Positions 14,897 through 23,077 of a DNA stretch of 32,921 nt are shown piece by piece. The stretch is from a virus. The position numbers were made by a program, and so were the translations under genes. The stretch is from positions 1-32,921 of the IMG/VR virus record IMGVR_UViG_3300025131_000230. One strand, 5' to 3'. A model generated the notes under the pieces. That model saw only the letters and a program-made list of their open reading frames with translations, did no database searches and was not told where the DNA came from. How positions within the stretch are numbered: position 1 is the first letter of the stretch; each line of letters begins with the position of its first letter.

Positions 14897-15535
14897 TTAT
14901 GAATAATCGTAAGGAAATGGATTAATTGATACTTCTACCCTTTCTATTCTTGACGGATTCTCCTTAACAATCTCATTAAAAATAGACCTGGCTTCACCTT
15001 GAGATATCTTATAGTCATCAAACTTTCTTTCTTTGCGGTGAAGTAACGCTGCCACATCTTCCACAAAATAATCATGGAATCTAGGTTGCAATAGTGGTTC
15101 GTCTGTCGCCACTGACAATGCTTTTTGAGGTGTGCCCCCTGTAGACTTAGCATCATTGGTAGAGTAGTAAGTCAGTGTAAGGGTCACTGCACTAGTAGTG
15201 CTTTCTATTTCTACGTTGCTTCCATCTATTGCATAAGCGTTAATACCATCATCTTCTATTTCCCTTAGTTCAGCTAGACTAACCCTCTTGTATTTTTGAT
15301 TGTTGCTCCTATCATAAAGTTCTATCGGGTCTCTAAAGTCCGATGGAAGAGCAACTGTACTTGTACCTGTGTAAGATAATGTTGTCTCTGTAATGGTAGG
15401 TACTAAGTCTATTTTACTGCTTAACCTATCCAGAGACCTATTCAATTCTGCTGTTATTTCTGCAGCAGTAATGAAGTTACGAGAAGACGTACGTATTCTG
15501 TAACCTATCTCGGTTTCTAGTGTTGTTTTATCCAT
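14897..15535 (-). CDS. head-tail adaptor-like protein
   Basis: The protein has 212 residues. The helical N-terminus (ITAAEITAELNRSLDRLSSKI), a central beta sandwich and helical C-terminus resemble podovirus adaptor or tail-tubular proteins such as P22 gp4 and T7 gp11. The neighbouring nozzle-like gene supports this. The ATG at 15535 follows ATAATATT; an in-frame start at 15583 would lie within the structured intergenic RNA. Confidence 0.6.
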   Translation of the reverse strand: MDKTTLETEIGYRIRTSSRNFITAAEITAELNRSLDRLSSKIDLVPTITETTLSYTGTSTVALPSDFRDPIELYDRSNNQKYKRVSLAELREIEDDGINAYAIDGSNVEIESTTSAVTLTLTYYSTNDAKSTGGTPQKALSVATDEPLLQPRFHDYFVEDVAALLHRKERKFDDYKISQGEARSIFNEIVKENPSRIERVEVSINPFPYDYS

Positions 15536-15670
15536 AATATTATAGTTATACTGATAACCTAATGGGCGAGCGCATCGACCCACTAGGTATCGGTATTACC
15601 GAGTTAACCTTCACTGACGGTCTAACTCTAGACTACCCCTAACGCCTATTGATGTTCCGTGTAGGAGAGC
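15536..15670 (-). other. structured intergenic region in the late operon
   Basis: This 135-base gap has no ORF. It holds a 12-bp hairpin with one bulge (15558-15569 with 15575-15587), whose single non-Watson-Crick position is U·G in minus RNA and A×C in plus. It also has TCGGT-ATT-ACCGA (15590-15602) and GTCTA-ACTC-TAGAC (15620-15633). No T-tract follows, so it is not a terminator. It may be an RNA processing site, a small RNA or a packaging element. Confidence 0.5.
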
Positions 15671-15847
15671 TTACTTTTTTACACCAGCCCGTAAAGAAGC
15701 CAAACCTCCTGCTCCTAATAAGCCTAACAACGTAGCCTGTGCTTCTGGTGAAAGATAGCCTAAATGTCCTAAGACAGCTACTACACCAACTAAAACCGCC
15801 ACTAAATAAGTACGTTTTCCTTTAAGTTTTTTTAATACTTTACTCAT
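15671..15847 (-). CDS. small membrane protein, holin candidate
   Basis: The protein has 58 residues. A basic N-terminus (KVLKKLKGKR) precedes one clear membrane span at 13-30 (YLVAVLVGVVAVLGHLGYL). A second amphipathic, Ala/Gly/Leu-rich helix follows (AQATLLGLLGAGGLASLRAG). It follows the M23 peptidase gene by four bases, the usual place for a holin, so export or release of the endolysin is a likely role. The start at 15847 is chosen because upstream in-frame codons overlap the peptidase gene. Confidence 0.6.
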   Translation of the reverse strand: MSKVLKKLKGKRTYLVAVLVGVVAVLGHLGYLSPEAQATLLGLLGAGGLASLRAGVKK

Positions 15848-15851
15848 AGAT

Positions 15852-16571
15852 TTAATGATTATATAGACGCATGTACTCTTTAGCCTGATTCCAGCTTTTG
15901 AGTTTAACGCCATTAAAATAAAAGTTTGGATTGGCTTCGTGAACATTAGCATCGTAAAAGTATTGTTGTGGGTCAACTGCTCCGTGATAGCCATTACCCC
16001 AGTCTTTTTGATACTTTCCATTTTCTTGTTTCCAATAAACATATAGCCCGAAGTGTAAGTGTGGACCAGTTGTATATTTCCCACTGTTTCCACATAAACC
16101 AATCATCTGCCCTTGTTTAACATAGTTGTTATTCTTTTTGAACCATCTGTCCCACCACTTATCTGCTCCCTTTAAGTTGCTAGACACCCAAGCCTCGCTT
16201 AGGTGAAAGTATACCGTTTTTATCTTTGCTTTCCTACCATTAATAACCAACTCGTCTGATTCTATTTCTACAAAGATACCTTTTGTGTAGGATTGTTTAG
16301 ACTTGTCTGATACTACCCAGCCATCGTGAGAAGCATAACAAGGCATCTTATCATTACCATCATTATGACCAGATGATGTTCCATAATCTATTCCATTGTG
16401 ACCTTTCATCCCCATATCTTTATAAAAAGATACTGCGTTTTCACCAAACTCCTGTGTTATATAATAACGATAACTATTTATGGTGTGGTCATAAGTACCT
16501 TTAATGGGAGAGCCTAACTTAAAATCTTTTGGTTTCAAATAGCTTTTAGGAATTGTAGTTAAATCTGGCAT
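15852..16571 (-). CDS. M23-family peptidase, probable endolysin
   Basis: The protein has 239 residues and should cut the peptide cross-links of peptidoglycan. The LytM/lysostaphin-type zinc site is complete: H58 and D62 in KGHNGIDYG, H123 in YFHL, and HLHFG at 171-175. The last 35 residues after the catalytic domain may be a small wall-binding tail. No signal peptide is seen, so it needs a holin or other route. It sits between two small membrane-protein genes. A virion-borne wall peptidase is possible, but this position fits lysis better. Confidence 0.85.
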   Translation of the reverse strand: MPDLTTIPKSYLKPKDFKLGSPIKGTYDHTINSYRYYITQEFGENAVSFYKDMGMKGHNGIDYGTSSGHNDGNDKMPCYASHDGWVVSDKSKQSYTKGIFVEIESDELVINGRKAKIKTVYFHLSEAWVSSNLKGADKWWDRWFKKNNNYVKQGQMIGLCGNSGKYTTGPHLHFGLYVYWKQENGKYQKDWGNGYHGAVDPQQYFYDANVHEANPNFYFNGVKLKSWNQAKEYMRLYNH

Positions 16572-16573
16572 AT

Positions 16574-16804
16574 TTATGCGTTATAAGGACATCCTGTTAT
16601 TTTTTTTTTAACCTCTTCCATAGTATGTGAAGCGGCTGTCATTGCTCTTGTGTCCTCCTTGACTACGTCCATCATTTCTTTAAAAGCCATTTCACTATGG
16701 GCAAAGTGATTTTGTATTGTCTTGTTCATTATCTTGTCCCTCCATACCATATAGCCAACAAGAATAACGGCTATACCATATTGTGCTAAATCTGCAGGGT
16801 TCAT
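16574..16804 (-). CDS. small membrane protein with cytoplasmic helix, holin or spanin-like candidate
   Basis: The protein has 76 residues. One N-terminal span (LAQYGIAVILVGYMVWRDKI) is followed by a long charged helix. This is the layout of BhlA/UviB-type holin-like proteins. It lies two bases upstream of the M23 gene and overlaps the previous gene by four bases. Confidence 0.55.
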   Translation of the reverse strand: MNPADLAQYGIAVILVGYMVWRDKIMNKTIQNHFAHSEMAFKEMMDVVKEDTRAMTAASHTMEEVKKKITGCPYNA

Positions 16805-17043
16805 ACGACTTTGGGTTTAACCTTCTTAGACTTCCTAAGATTAGTTATCTGTGTTTTAGTTTTCTTAATCATCTTAACTAATTTACCCTTTGAATCCACC
16901 ATATCAATACTACCTGGTAAGCTCTTTGAATGCTTGAAGTCTGGCTTGGCCTGGAACGGTAGCTTATATTTAACACCTTTTGCTTTAAGCTTATCAATGA
17001 AACCAGACATGTCTTTTGTTGAGATGTTACTTATTTTAGTCAT
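16801..17043 (-). CDS. small basic protein, unknown
   Basis: The protein has 80 very Lys-rich residues (about one in four), with no Cys and no membrane segment. The ATGA overlap with the next gene indicates coupled translation. It may bind nucleic acid or be a minor virion component. No family is recognised. Confidence 0.5.
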   Translation of the reverse strand: MTKISNISTKDMSGFIDKLKAKGVKYKLPFQAKPDFKHSKSLPGSIDMVDSKGKLVKMIKKTKTQITNLRKSKKVKPKVV

Positions 17044-17047
17044 ATAA

Positions 17048-17554
17048 TTACCCTATACGTTCAATTAATATTTGTGCTGCTACTGGAGTATCTAGGTTAC
17101 CTTCACCCTTCCATTGGGAAGTGTTACTATCTGTTCTTCCTTGTAGTGTGATGTAGTCATTAGCTGCTAGATCTGCGATGATAGTCACTGAAATTGAGAA
17201 AGCATAACTAGTGTGAGTTGATTCGGGGGCACCACTACCGACCAACTCAGTAGTGCCATTTTTTATCAGTCTTGTGTAGGTAGTATGAATACTGTTGTCA
17301 CAGAATCCATTCACCATATAAGATATTTTGTATTTACCTGCTAAGTCTACTGCTACTCTTTCAGGGTTAGTTCCTGTGTCGTGAGTAACATTAACTTTAA
17401 CCACACTACCACCAGTAAACTCGGTGTCAGTCCACCCAGTACTTTCGATACCAGATAGGTCAGCTGTCCTGTAAATGAACCCGTAAACAGACTCTTGTAC
17501 AGAACTTTGCCCATTGATGATTAAATCATCATTTTCTATTCCTGTTTTTGCCAT
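17048..17554 (-). CDS. jelly-roll (C1q/TNF-like) fibre or decoration protein
   Basis: The protein has 168 residues and is all beta. The phrases 'AGKYKISYMVNGF' and 'TTYTRLIKNGTTELVGSG' followed by 'ADLAANDYITLQGR' are typical of C1q-like jelly-roll domains at fibre tips and on capsid decorations. Such domains usually trimerise and bind surfaces. It is the third of three fibre-like genes in a row. Confidence 0.6.
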   Translation of the reverse strand: MAKTGIENDDLIINGQSSVQESVYGFIYRTADLSGIESTGWTDTEFTGGSVVKVNVTHDTGTNPERVAVDLAGKYKISYMVNGFCDNSIHTTYTRLIKNGTTELVGSGAPESTHTSYAFSISVTIIADLAANDYITLQGRTDSNTSQWKGEGNLDTPVAAQILIERIG

Positions 17555-17566
17555 ATATTTTTTTTA

Positions 17567-18181
17567 TTAACCTAAAGCTGTATATTTAATAGTTGCTACC
17601 CAGTTAATAGTCGTAGCAGCGACGCCAGTTACATTCAAATCAATTTGCTGGTTTTCAGTATCAGCAACTAAATCAGCATCCCAGTCAGTATCACTTTCAA
17701 TAGTACTAATTGAGGCTGTACTTCCTTGTTGTGTAACATCACCAGCTGTATTCCTATAAAATAGCCCAGCTAATTTATATTGAGCCCTATTGCTTCCATC
17801 ACTTTCTCTAGCAACAACATCTACTTCTACACTATATGCAGTATCAACAGCAACTGGGATACCAGCTAACTGTGTAACTGTCTCATCGGTGGTTTCAACA
17901 ATAGCTGTATAAACAGCGTGATTAGCATCACCATCTGAATTGGCAACTGCCGATACACCAACAACAGCAGTTAAACCACCACCTTTTGGTTCTAATAAAA
18001 TATCTATATCAGAGTCAGTACCATCTGCTCCGATAATAACCCCTTCTCCAGTAGCTGTTGATGTAAATGTTAAATAATTTACAGCATTGTCATCAGCCAA
18101 ACACTGAAACACTTTTTTTGCTCCAGTAGTTGCACTTTCAGCTGAACCTTCAGAGTCAGGAATGTTTGTTAAGTAAGTCAT
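17567..18181 (-). CDS. tail fibre-like protein
   Basis: The protein has 204 residues. The N-terminal half holds the shaft phrase 'DIDILLEPKGGG', common in phage fibres. The C-terminal half is all beta, Thr/Asp/Ala-rich and likely a binding or trimerisation domain. It lies in a row of fibre-like genes with 12-base gaps and the same TATATG start context. Confidence 0.6.
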   Translation of the reverse strand: MTYLTNIPDSEGSAESATTGAKKVFQCLADDNAVNYLTFTSTATGEGVIIGADGTDSDIDILLEPKGGGLTAVVGVSAVANSDGDANHAVYTAIVETTDETVTQLAGIPVAVDTAYSVEVDVVARESDGSNRAQYKLAGLFYRNTAGDVTQQGSTASISTIESDTDWDADLVADTENQQIDLNVTGVAATTINWVATIKYTALG

Positions 18182-18193
18182 ATATTTATTTTA

Positions 18194-19225
18194 TTAATAA
18201 GACATCCAAGCTGTACCAGTACAGTAGATGGTATAGCCATTATAATTAGCATTAATAGGTTTTGTGCTAGCCCCATCAATAAGTTCAGCCCCATCAGGGT
18301 CAATAGTAATATTATTAGTTCCAGCAGAACCGTGCTCATCTTTAATCACATAAATTTTACCTGCTCCTGCAGTTGCAGCTGCTGGTAAATTTAATGTTCT
18401 GCCAGTTGTAAGTGAGGTAAAACCAATTATATAATCACCAACTAAGGCTGTGTAATCTGCATCACTTACAGTTGTGCGTTTCATTTGCAAACCACCTTGG
18501 AAGTTCATTAAACCACCATCTGAGATTTGATAAATTATGCTTCCATTATCACGAGCTACAAATATGTCTGAAGTTTGTGAGCCATTATCACACATCAAAG
18601 CTGATGAAGTATAAGTTGGTTCTGAACTCTCTAGTCCAAAGTAACCACCAATCTGTACAGAACTACCTGAGGCATTTAAAGCAAAACCACCTACACCAAT
18701 GTTTGTAGCACTGGCTTTATTAGCTGTTGCCCTTCCTAATATTCCAAGATTTTTCAAACCTAGTGAACCACTTCCGTAAACACCTACATTAGAACCAGAG
18801 GTATTACCACCTGAAGATGTGAACAGTGCATAGTTTGCTTGTCCACCACCTATGTAGTTTGTTCCCGCTCCAGCTGTACTATTAACAAACCTACCAGCTG
18901 AATAAACTAGGTTACCTGTACCACCAGCTTTCATATCCATGTTAAACGCATACTGGTTTTGTGTGTTACCTGATGTAACTTCTACGTTTACGATTCTTTT
19001 AAACCCAGCTGCAGCAACAGTTGTGTTGAATACACCTACAATGTCTAAAGCTGCAGGGTCTCCTGTGAATGTACCAGGGTTACAATCTATTACACCAGTA
19101 ACTGTAAGAGTGTCGGTTATTGCATCACCGAAATCTAAATCACCAGTAACGGTTAGGTTTTCAAAGGTCCCAGAGGAACCTGATTTTATAACGACAACTT
19201 GGTCGCCACTTGCATTTACACCCAT
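18194..19225 (-). CDS. tail fibre-like protein
   Basis: The protein has 343 residues. It opens with short beta repeats ('FENLTVTGDLDFGD'), continues with a Gly/Ser/Asn-rich beta stretch and ends with 'YTALVGDYIIGFTSLTTGR', 'ITIDPDGAELIDG' and a closing aromatic strand. The ending is a widespread phage fibre C-terminal domain. It likely assembles as a trimer and contacts the host. No chaperone is evident nearby. Confidence 0.7.
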   Translation of the reverse strand: MGVNASGDQVVVIKSGSSGTFENLTVTGDLDFGDAITDTLTVTGVIDCNPGTFTGDPAALDIVGVFNTTVAAAGFKRIVNVEVTSGNTQNQYAFNMDMKAGGTGNLVYSAGRFVNSTAGAGTNYIGGGQANYALFTSSGGNTSGSNVGVYGSGSLGLKNLGILGRATANKASATNIGVGGFALNASGSSVQIGGYFGLESSEPTYTSSALMCDNGSQTSDIFVARDNGSIIYQISDGGLMNFQGGLQMKRTTVSDADYTALVGDYIIGFTSLTTGRTLNLPAAATAGAGKIYVIKDEHGSAGTNNITIDPDGAELIDGASTKPINANYNGYTIYCTGTAWMSY

Positions 19226-19230
19226 ATATT

Positions 19231-19347
19231 TTAAGATTCTTTAATTAATATTTGTTCATCATGTCCTGAGCCATCATCGTCTACGGCTAGAACAATTATG
19301 TCACCATCTTCATCTACAGAAGAGGGTATTATTATTTTTGTTCCCAT
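19231..19347 (-). CDS. 38-residue acidic protein
   Basis: A short ORF in the ATATG start context lies between GT2 (one base away) and the first fibre gene. The sequence is highly acidic (VDEDGDIIVLAVDDDGSG). The Asp-rich DEDGD and DDDGSGHD could bind calcium, but this is a guess from composition. Confidence 0.45.
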   Translation of the reverse strand: MGTKIIIPSSVDEDGDIIVLAVDDDGSGHDEQILIKES

Positions 19348-19348
19348 A

Positions 19349-19990
19349 TTATAAATAGTTAACTTTTAATCCGTGTGATATATCTTGTAGTCTTTCGTTA
19401 TGAAAGATTGAGTCTCTTAATCCTTGGTAAGGATGTTCCATCATCTCATTATGAGATAAAGCAATAGCCTCATTACCATTAAGACACTTAACTTTATAAC
19501 CAGCATTTACTGCTCTCATACCTACGTTGACATTATCAAACCCCCACTGTCTATCTAGCTCTTCATCGAAACCCCCTATTTCGAACATAGCTTTTCTTGG
19601 GGCGCTCCCCCAATCTATTTCCCATTCCATAAAATTACAGTCATCCATTGGTGTTCGGTATAATCTCCAGTCCCAGTGTATATCTTTGTTATTCAGAGTT
19701 TGTCCTACTGGAGCTGTCCAAAACATCTGTGGATAATCTGTGTATGCTTCCCAAAATTTTTCTAAACCTCTTGTATCTATTGAAATAAAGTCTTGTAAAA
19801 ACACCAGTAATTCTCCTTTAGATTCTTTTATCATTCTATTCATTGCTTGATTGAAATCTGGTGGTTCACTTGGATCGTGTTCTTCTACCAACCATTCAAA
19901 ATCTTTCAAGGTTTGCTTGGCAAGACTTTCTTTGGGTCTCTTCAACCCTTCTTCCCCCCTAATTGTTGGTGTTAAAACACTTATCTTCAT
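19349..19990 (-). CDS. GT2-type (GT-A fold) glycosyltransferase
   Basis: The protein has 213 residues. The opening MKISVLTPTIRGEEGLKRP and 'SLAKQTLKDFEWLVEEHD' match the nucleotide-sugar half of GT2 enzymes. 'LLVFLQDFISID' occupies the place of the DXD metal motif, with QDF instead of DxD, so metal binding may be altered. 'GGFDEELDRQWGFDNVNVGMR' matches the acceptor and catalytic base region. The donor is probably a nucleotide sugar; the acceptor is unknown. It is the last gene of the glycan cassette. Confidence 0.75.
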   Translation of the reverse strand: MKISVLTPTIRGEEGLKRPKESLAKQTLKDFEWLVEEHDPSEPPDFNQAMNRMIKESKGELLVFLQDFISIDTRGLEKFWEAYTDYPQMFWTAPVGQTLNNKDIHWDWRLYRTPMDDCNFMEWEIDWGSAPRKAMFEIGGFDEELDRQWGFDNVNVGMRAVNAGYKVKCLNGNEAIALSHNEMMEHPYQGLRDSIFHNERLQDISHGLKVNYL

Positions 19991-19996
19991 ATTCTT

Positions 19997-20932
19997 CTAA
20001 CATATAGATAATATTCCTTCTTTAAGTTGATTTGCGTATACTCTCTCAGAGTAATGCTTCTTCACCCAATCTCTGCTATTGATTTCTTTATCTTTCCACT
20101 TATCCACAGCCTTACGGATGTCCACTGCTCTTGGTGGGACAATCTCTCCAGTACCACCTTTCTCAAGAAACTCTGAAGTCTTATCTGAATCTCTCATAGT
20201 TATTACTGGGACGTTACAGGATAGTGCTTCTAGTACTGTTCTTTGGCTACCACCTTGTCCTGTTGATGTTATGACACAGGTCTTACCCATGTTATATATC
20301 AATGCCGTTGATTCTGCCCATTGATGATGTAACATCGCTACACCATACTTCTGACATTCTGTTACTGGGTTAGTTTCTGTTGGGTGCCAATACCCACAAG
20401 CTAATCCTTTTGGACCCATCGCCTCACCAAACAGTTCGTGTCTTTTCCATCCTGCCATAGTAGCTGGGAAGACTGCGTCAAAGATCTTTGGTTGTGGCAT
20501 TGGTCTAAAAAGTTCTGTGTTGGTTCCAAATGCTAGTCTGGTGTTTAAACCTCTTTCTCTAAATGCATTCAGGTAACATTCTGACTCTACAAAGACTATA
20601 TCTGCTACATCTTCATAGTCTCTAAAGTCTCCACCTGAGTATGCTTGTCCCATAGGGATACCACATCCCTTGAACTGTCCTAATATAGGTCTACTAAAAT
20701 CTGCAAAGAATAGTATCGCATCTGGTTTCCATCTCATTACTGCTCCGTGTGGGTCTGGGCTGAAGTTCAACTCAACACACGGGTGTTCAAATTGAAACGT
20801 ACTATCATGCTTTTTAAAAAACTTTACTTCCCATTCTTCTCCTAAAACTTGGAGAGCTTTTAAAAATCCATCTTGGTTGTAGAAGACTGCTGACTTCTTG
20901 TCAAACCAGTCATTGGCTATTGCTAACTTCAT
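19997..20932 (-). CDS. GT4-like (GT-B fold) glycosyltransferase
   Basis: The protein has 311 residues. Two Rossmann-like halves are suggested. The donor site region reads 'STGQGGSQRTVLEALSCN' followed by 'VPVITMRDSDKTSEFLEKGG', as in GT4 enzymes, with E in VLEAL at the usual glutamate position. The protein is shorter than most GT4 members (about 350-400), mainly in the N-terminal half. The gene overlaps the preceding 73-residue gene by four bases. Confidence 0.7.
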   Translation of the reverse strand: MKLAIANDWFDKKSAVFYNQDGFLKALQVLGEEWEVKFFKKHDSTFQFEHPCVELNFSPDPHGAVMRWKPDAILFFADFSRPILGQFKGCGIPMGQAYSGGDFRDYEDVADIVFVESECYLNAFRERGLNTRLAFGTNTELFRPMPQPKIFDAVFPATMAGWKRHELFGEAMGPKGLACGYWHPTETNPVTECQKYGVAMLHHQWAESTALIYNMGKTCVITSTGQGGSQRTVLEALSCNVPVITMRDSDKTSEFLEKGGTGEIVPPRAVDIRKAVDKWKDKEINSRDWVKKHYSERVYANQLKEGILSIC

Positions 20933-21150
20933 ATGTCGTTTTTAAACCAATCTCCTAAATTATTTAATGCTTGATTGAAACCATCTCTCCATTCATCTAT
21001 CTCGTGTATGTCATGCAAAACTATTTTTAGATTTCTAAAGTGGATAGTCACTTCGTCATTCGGAGAACGATATACTCGTACTCGGTTAGCGTTTCTATCG
21101 GGGCTATCCGATATTAACGTGTCGTGATATGTTTCTGATACTTTACCCAT
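20929..21150 (-). CDS. small protein of the glycan cassette, unknown
   Basis: The protein has 73 residues with a beta-rich start and a C-terminal amphipathic helix (EWRDGFNQALNNLGDWF). No Cys, membrane span or known motif. Its overlap with the GT4 gene suggests that the two products are made together. A small partner or regulator of the enzyme is possible. Confidence 0.5.
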   Translation of the reverse strand: MGKVSETYHDTLISDSPDRNANRVRVYRSPNDEVTIHFRNLKIVLHDIHEIDEWRDGFNQALNNLGDWFKNDI

Positions 21151-21151
21151 A

Positions 21152-21721
21152 TTACTTTATGCTTTTAACAGCTTCCGCTAACTTTATAAAGTCTTCTCTT
21201 CCTAATGTTAATCTGTACTTACCACATGTCCCCCAGTGAACATGGATAGTTTCAGCTACTTCTATTCTTAAACCATCTCCGTTTGGACTCTTGAATAAAA
21301 ACTTGGTGTCTTCATATTCTTTCTCTCCTTCATCACCTTCATATAATTTAAAATCTTCTTTGGGTTGTCCGCCCTTCCAGCATCTCATCTTAGAATCTTG
21401 GAAATCGTATAGACGTTGTTCAACCATCTCCTCTTGTGTACACACAAAGGCTTCTATCACGTCGTATTTGAGCTCTGAGTGTGCCATACAGCGTTTAAAA
21501 CCATCTAGACGTGTATAACCCCCACTTCCGTCTTCAGCGACTAATACGGGCAATATCTTCATTCCTTTTTTTAAAATCTCTTTGATGTGTCCGATGCCTT
21601 CAACATGCTCTTCGGTGGACTTTCCATCTCTGGCTTCATCCACTTCCCAACCATTCTCAGTCTCATAGTGCATCTCATCAAATATCTTTATTTTTTTAAT
21701 TGGTATCCATCTGCGCTTCAT
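21152..21721 (-). CDS. ParB/sulfiredoxin-fold-like protein
   Basis: The protein has 189 residues. The N-terminal 110 ('WIPIKKIKIFDEMHYETENG', then 'HIKEILKKGMKILPVLVAED' and 'GYTRLDGFKRCMAHSELKYD') follow the ParB/Srx pattern: a strand, a helix that searches for a set of positions, and a G-x-x-R/K-x-x-A motif. ParB-like domains bind or hydrolyse nucleotides, and some modify sugars or amino acids. The C-terminal half is beta-rich with no match. Set among glycosyltransferases and not beside partition genes, it is more likely an enzyme than a segregation protein. It overlaps the next gene by four bases. Confidence 0.5.
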   Translation of the reverse strand: MKRRWIPIKKIKIFDEMHYETENGWEVDEARDGKSTEEHVEGIGHIKEILKKGMKILPVLVAEDGSGGYTRLDGFKRCMAHSELKYDVIEAFVCTQEEMVEQRLYDFQDSKMRCWKGGQPKEDFKLYEGDEGEKEYEDTKFLFKSPNGDGLRIEVAETIHVHWGTCGKYRLTLGREDFIKLAEAVKSIK

Positions 21722-22476
21722 AGTTTTACTTTACCATCTACGACTACGTAGTTTTGACTAAAATTAAATGTGTGTGTTCCTATTAACCCTGGTTTCCAAA
21801 TACTTATCTCTCCCACTATTCTTTCTTTGTAATCCTTAGAAAGGTCTAGCTCTTTAAACAATACTCCTGAGCCGTAACCATCATTGTTGTTTTGGACTGG
21901 TCTGATCAGGCAACCATCTTGTATGAATGGTTTACCAGCAGAGCGAGAGTTCTTTAGAATCATTTGTCTGTGCATCTCCCAGCCTTCTAATAAGTGGTTA
22001 GACTTCATTATAAACAGATTATCATCTCCGTTTATAGTGGTGAACAACCACCATTTACCTGCATATTTTATTATTGACGTATCTCCACAACTACCACCTT
22101 TGTGTAGAACAGTTACTAGTTCCCACTTATCTGGAAACTGGGTACACTTATAGACTTCTATTGTGCCATTGATACCTGTCTCTGGTACTATGTAGAGTTC
22201 TCCTTCATCTTCTATTAAGTGTGGAAATGACATATGATAGTCTCGCTCTATAATAGTCCTAGGTGTTGGGTCATCTAATGTCATGTAGGCTATCTTGCCT
22301 TTGTTGTAATCGTAATCCTCAAAAAAGATATATGTTTTATCATCCCTTTCATAAATGAATGGGTCAGCGTGATATGTATCTTTGGGTGGTTCAATTATCG
22401 TAAGACCATCCGTACTAAATAAGTCTGTTCCCTTCTTCTTGTATGCTATGAACCACTTGTTATTTTTAGGCTTCAT
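21718..22476 (-). CDS. GINT1-N-like beta-propeller protein (sugar transfer associated)
   Basis: The protein has 252 residues. It carries the family series 'YHADPFIYERDDKTYIFFED', 'KGKIAY', 'HMSFPHLIEDEGELYIVPE', 'GDTSIIKYAGKWWLFTT', 'EGWEMH' and 'SAGKPFIQDGCLIRPVQ', ending with YGSGV. This is the five-bladed propeller seen at the N-terminus of glucosamine inositolphosphorylceramide transferases and in bacterial formyltransferase-linked proteins of surface polysaccharide loci. Here it stands alone, so it may bind or process a glycan. Asp in HADPF and Glu in IVPE sit at positions like the active residues of GH43/GH68 propellers. Confidence 0.65.
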   Translation of the reverse strand: MKPKNNKWFIAYKKKGTDLFSTDGLTIIEPPKDTYHADPFIYERDDKTYIFFEDYDYNKGKIAYMTLDDPTPRTIIERDYHMSFPHLIEDEGELYIVPETGINGTIEVYKCTQFPDKWELVTVLHKGGSCGDTSIIKYAGKWWLFTTINGDDNLFIMKSNHLLEGWEMHRQMILKNSRSAGKPFIQDGCLIRPVQNNNDGYGSGVLFKELDLSKDYKERIVGEISIWKPGLIGTHTFNFSQNYVVVDGKVKL

Positions 22477-23077
22477 ATAATCTTTTGTATACCCCTTTTT
22501 CTACCAGTAAATCTGGTTCTTTATCGGGGTTGTTCTTAACCTCTTCAGGAACATACATCCACTTATACTTTGTGATTGGGTGTTCCTTCCTAGACTTAAC
22601 GAGTTCTCTCCAAGTTCCTCTATCTCCTCCACCTAAGTCGAGAAAATCTATGTTACCTTCTATAGCAGTTTGTATCAGATTAAACCACATATATTTTCCC
22701 ATGTACCTTTTACTGTACATCTGCTTGTCGTACATAGGGGGGTGGCATTCCACATAAGTTCCGTATTGCTCTACGAAGTGCAACGCTATGTAGCCAATAT
22801 TGTCTGCGGCTACGAAACATCTCAGCACATTTCTTTCGTCTAGCTCATCTAGATAACCTATGCCAAACCCCCACTTCCTTTTTTTACCTCTTATTAATTG
22901 TTCTTCCCACATATCCATGTAGGCTTTTACTAAATTCCTGTCATATGGTACCTCTATGTATTCCAAATCTTTATTAACTTTTTTTACATACTTATAGTTC
23001 TTCTTGGCAGCTTTGCCTAGACTAGATATGTACTCTTCAAAGCTCTTTAGATTTGTTTCTACTAATAGAGGTGTCAT
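22466..23077 (-). CDS. GNAT/FemAB-like acyltransferase
   Basis: The protein has 203 residues. 'SLGKAAKKNYKYVKKVNKDL' is the basic helix found near the N-terminus of CelD/FemAB-like GNAT proteins. 'VLRCFVAADNIGYIALHFVE' and 'YMWFNLIQTAIEGNIDFLDL' followed by GGGDRG resemble the second GNAT half, where the acyl donor binds. These enzymes usually acylate amino sugars or add amino acids. ATG at 23077 overlaps the upstream stop as ATGA. The preceding in-frame codons are basic and within the neighbouring gene. Confidence 0.65.
   Translation of the reverse strand: MTPLLVETNLKSFEEYISSLGKAAKKNYKYVKKVNKDLEYIEVPYDRNLVKAYMDMWEEQLIRGKKRKWGFGIGYLDELDERNVLRCFVAADNIGYIALHFVEQYGTYVECHPPMYDKQMYSKRYMGKYMWFNLIQTAIEGNIDFLDLGGGDRGTWRELVKSRKEHPITKYKWMYVPEEVKNNPDKEPDLLVEKGVYKRLYEA

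Noticed and set aside
21152-21721. Plasmid partition ParB, implying a phage-plasmid
   Set aside because: There is no ParA partner, no parS-like palindromes were noticed, and the gene is embedded among sugar enzymes.
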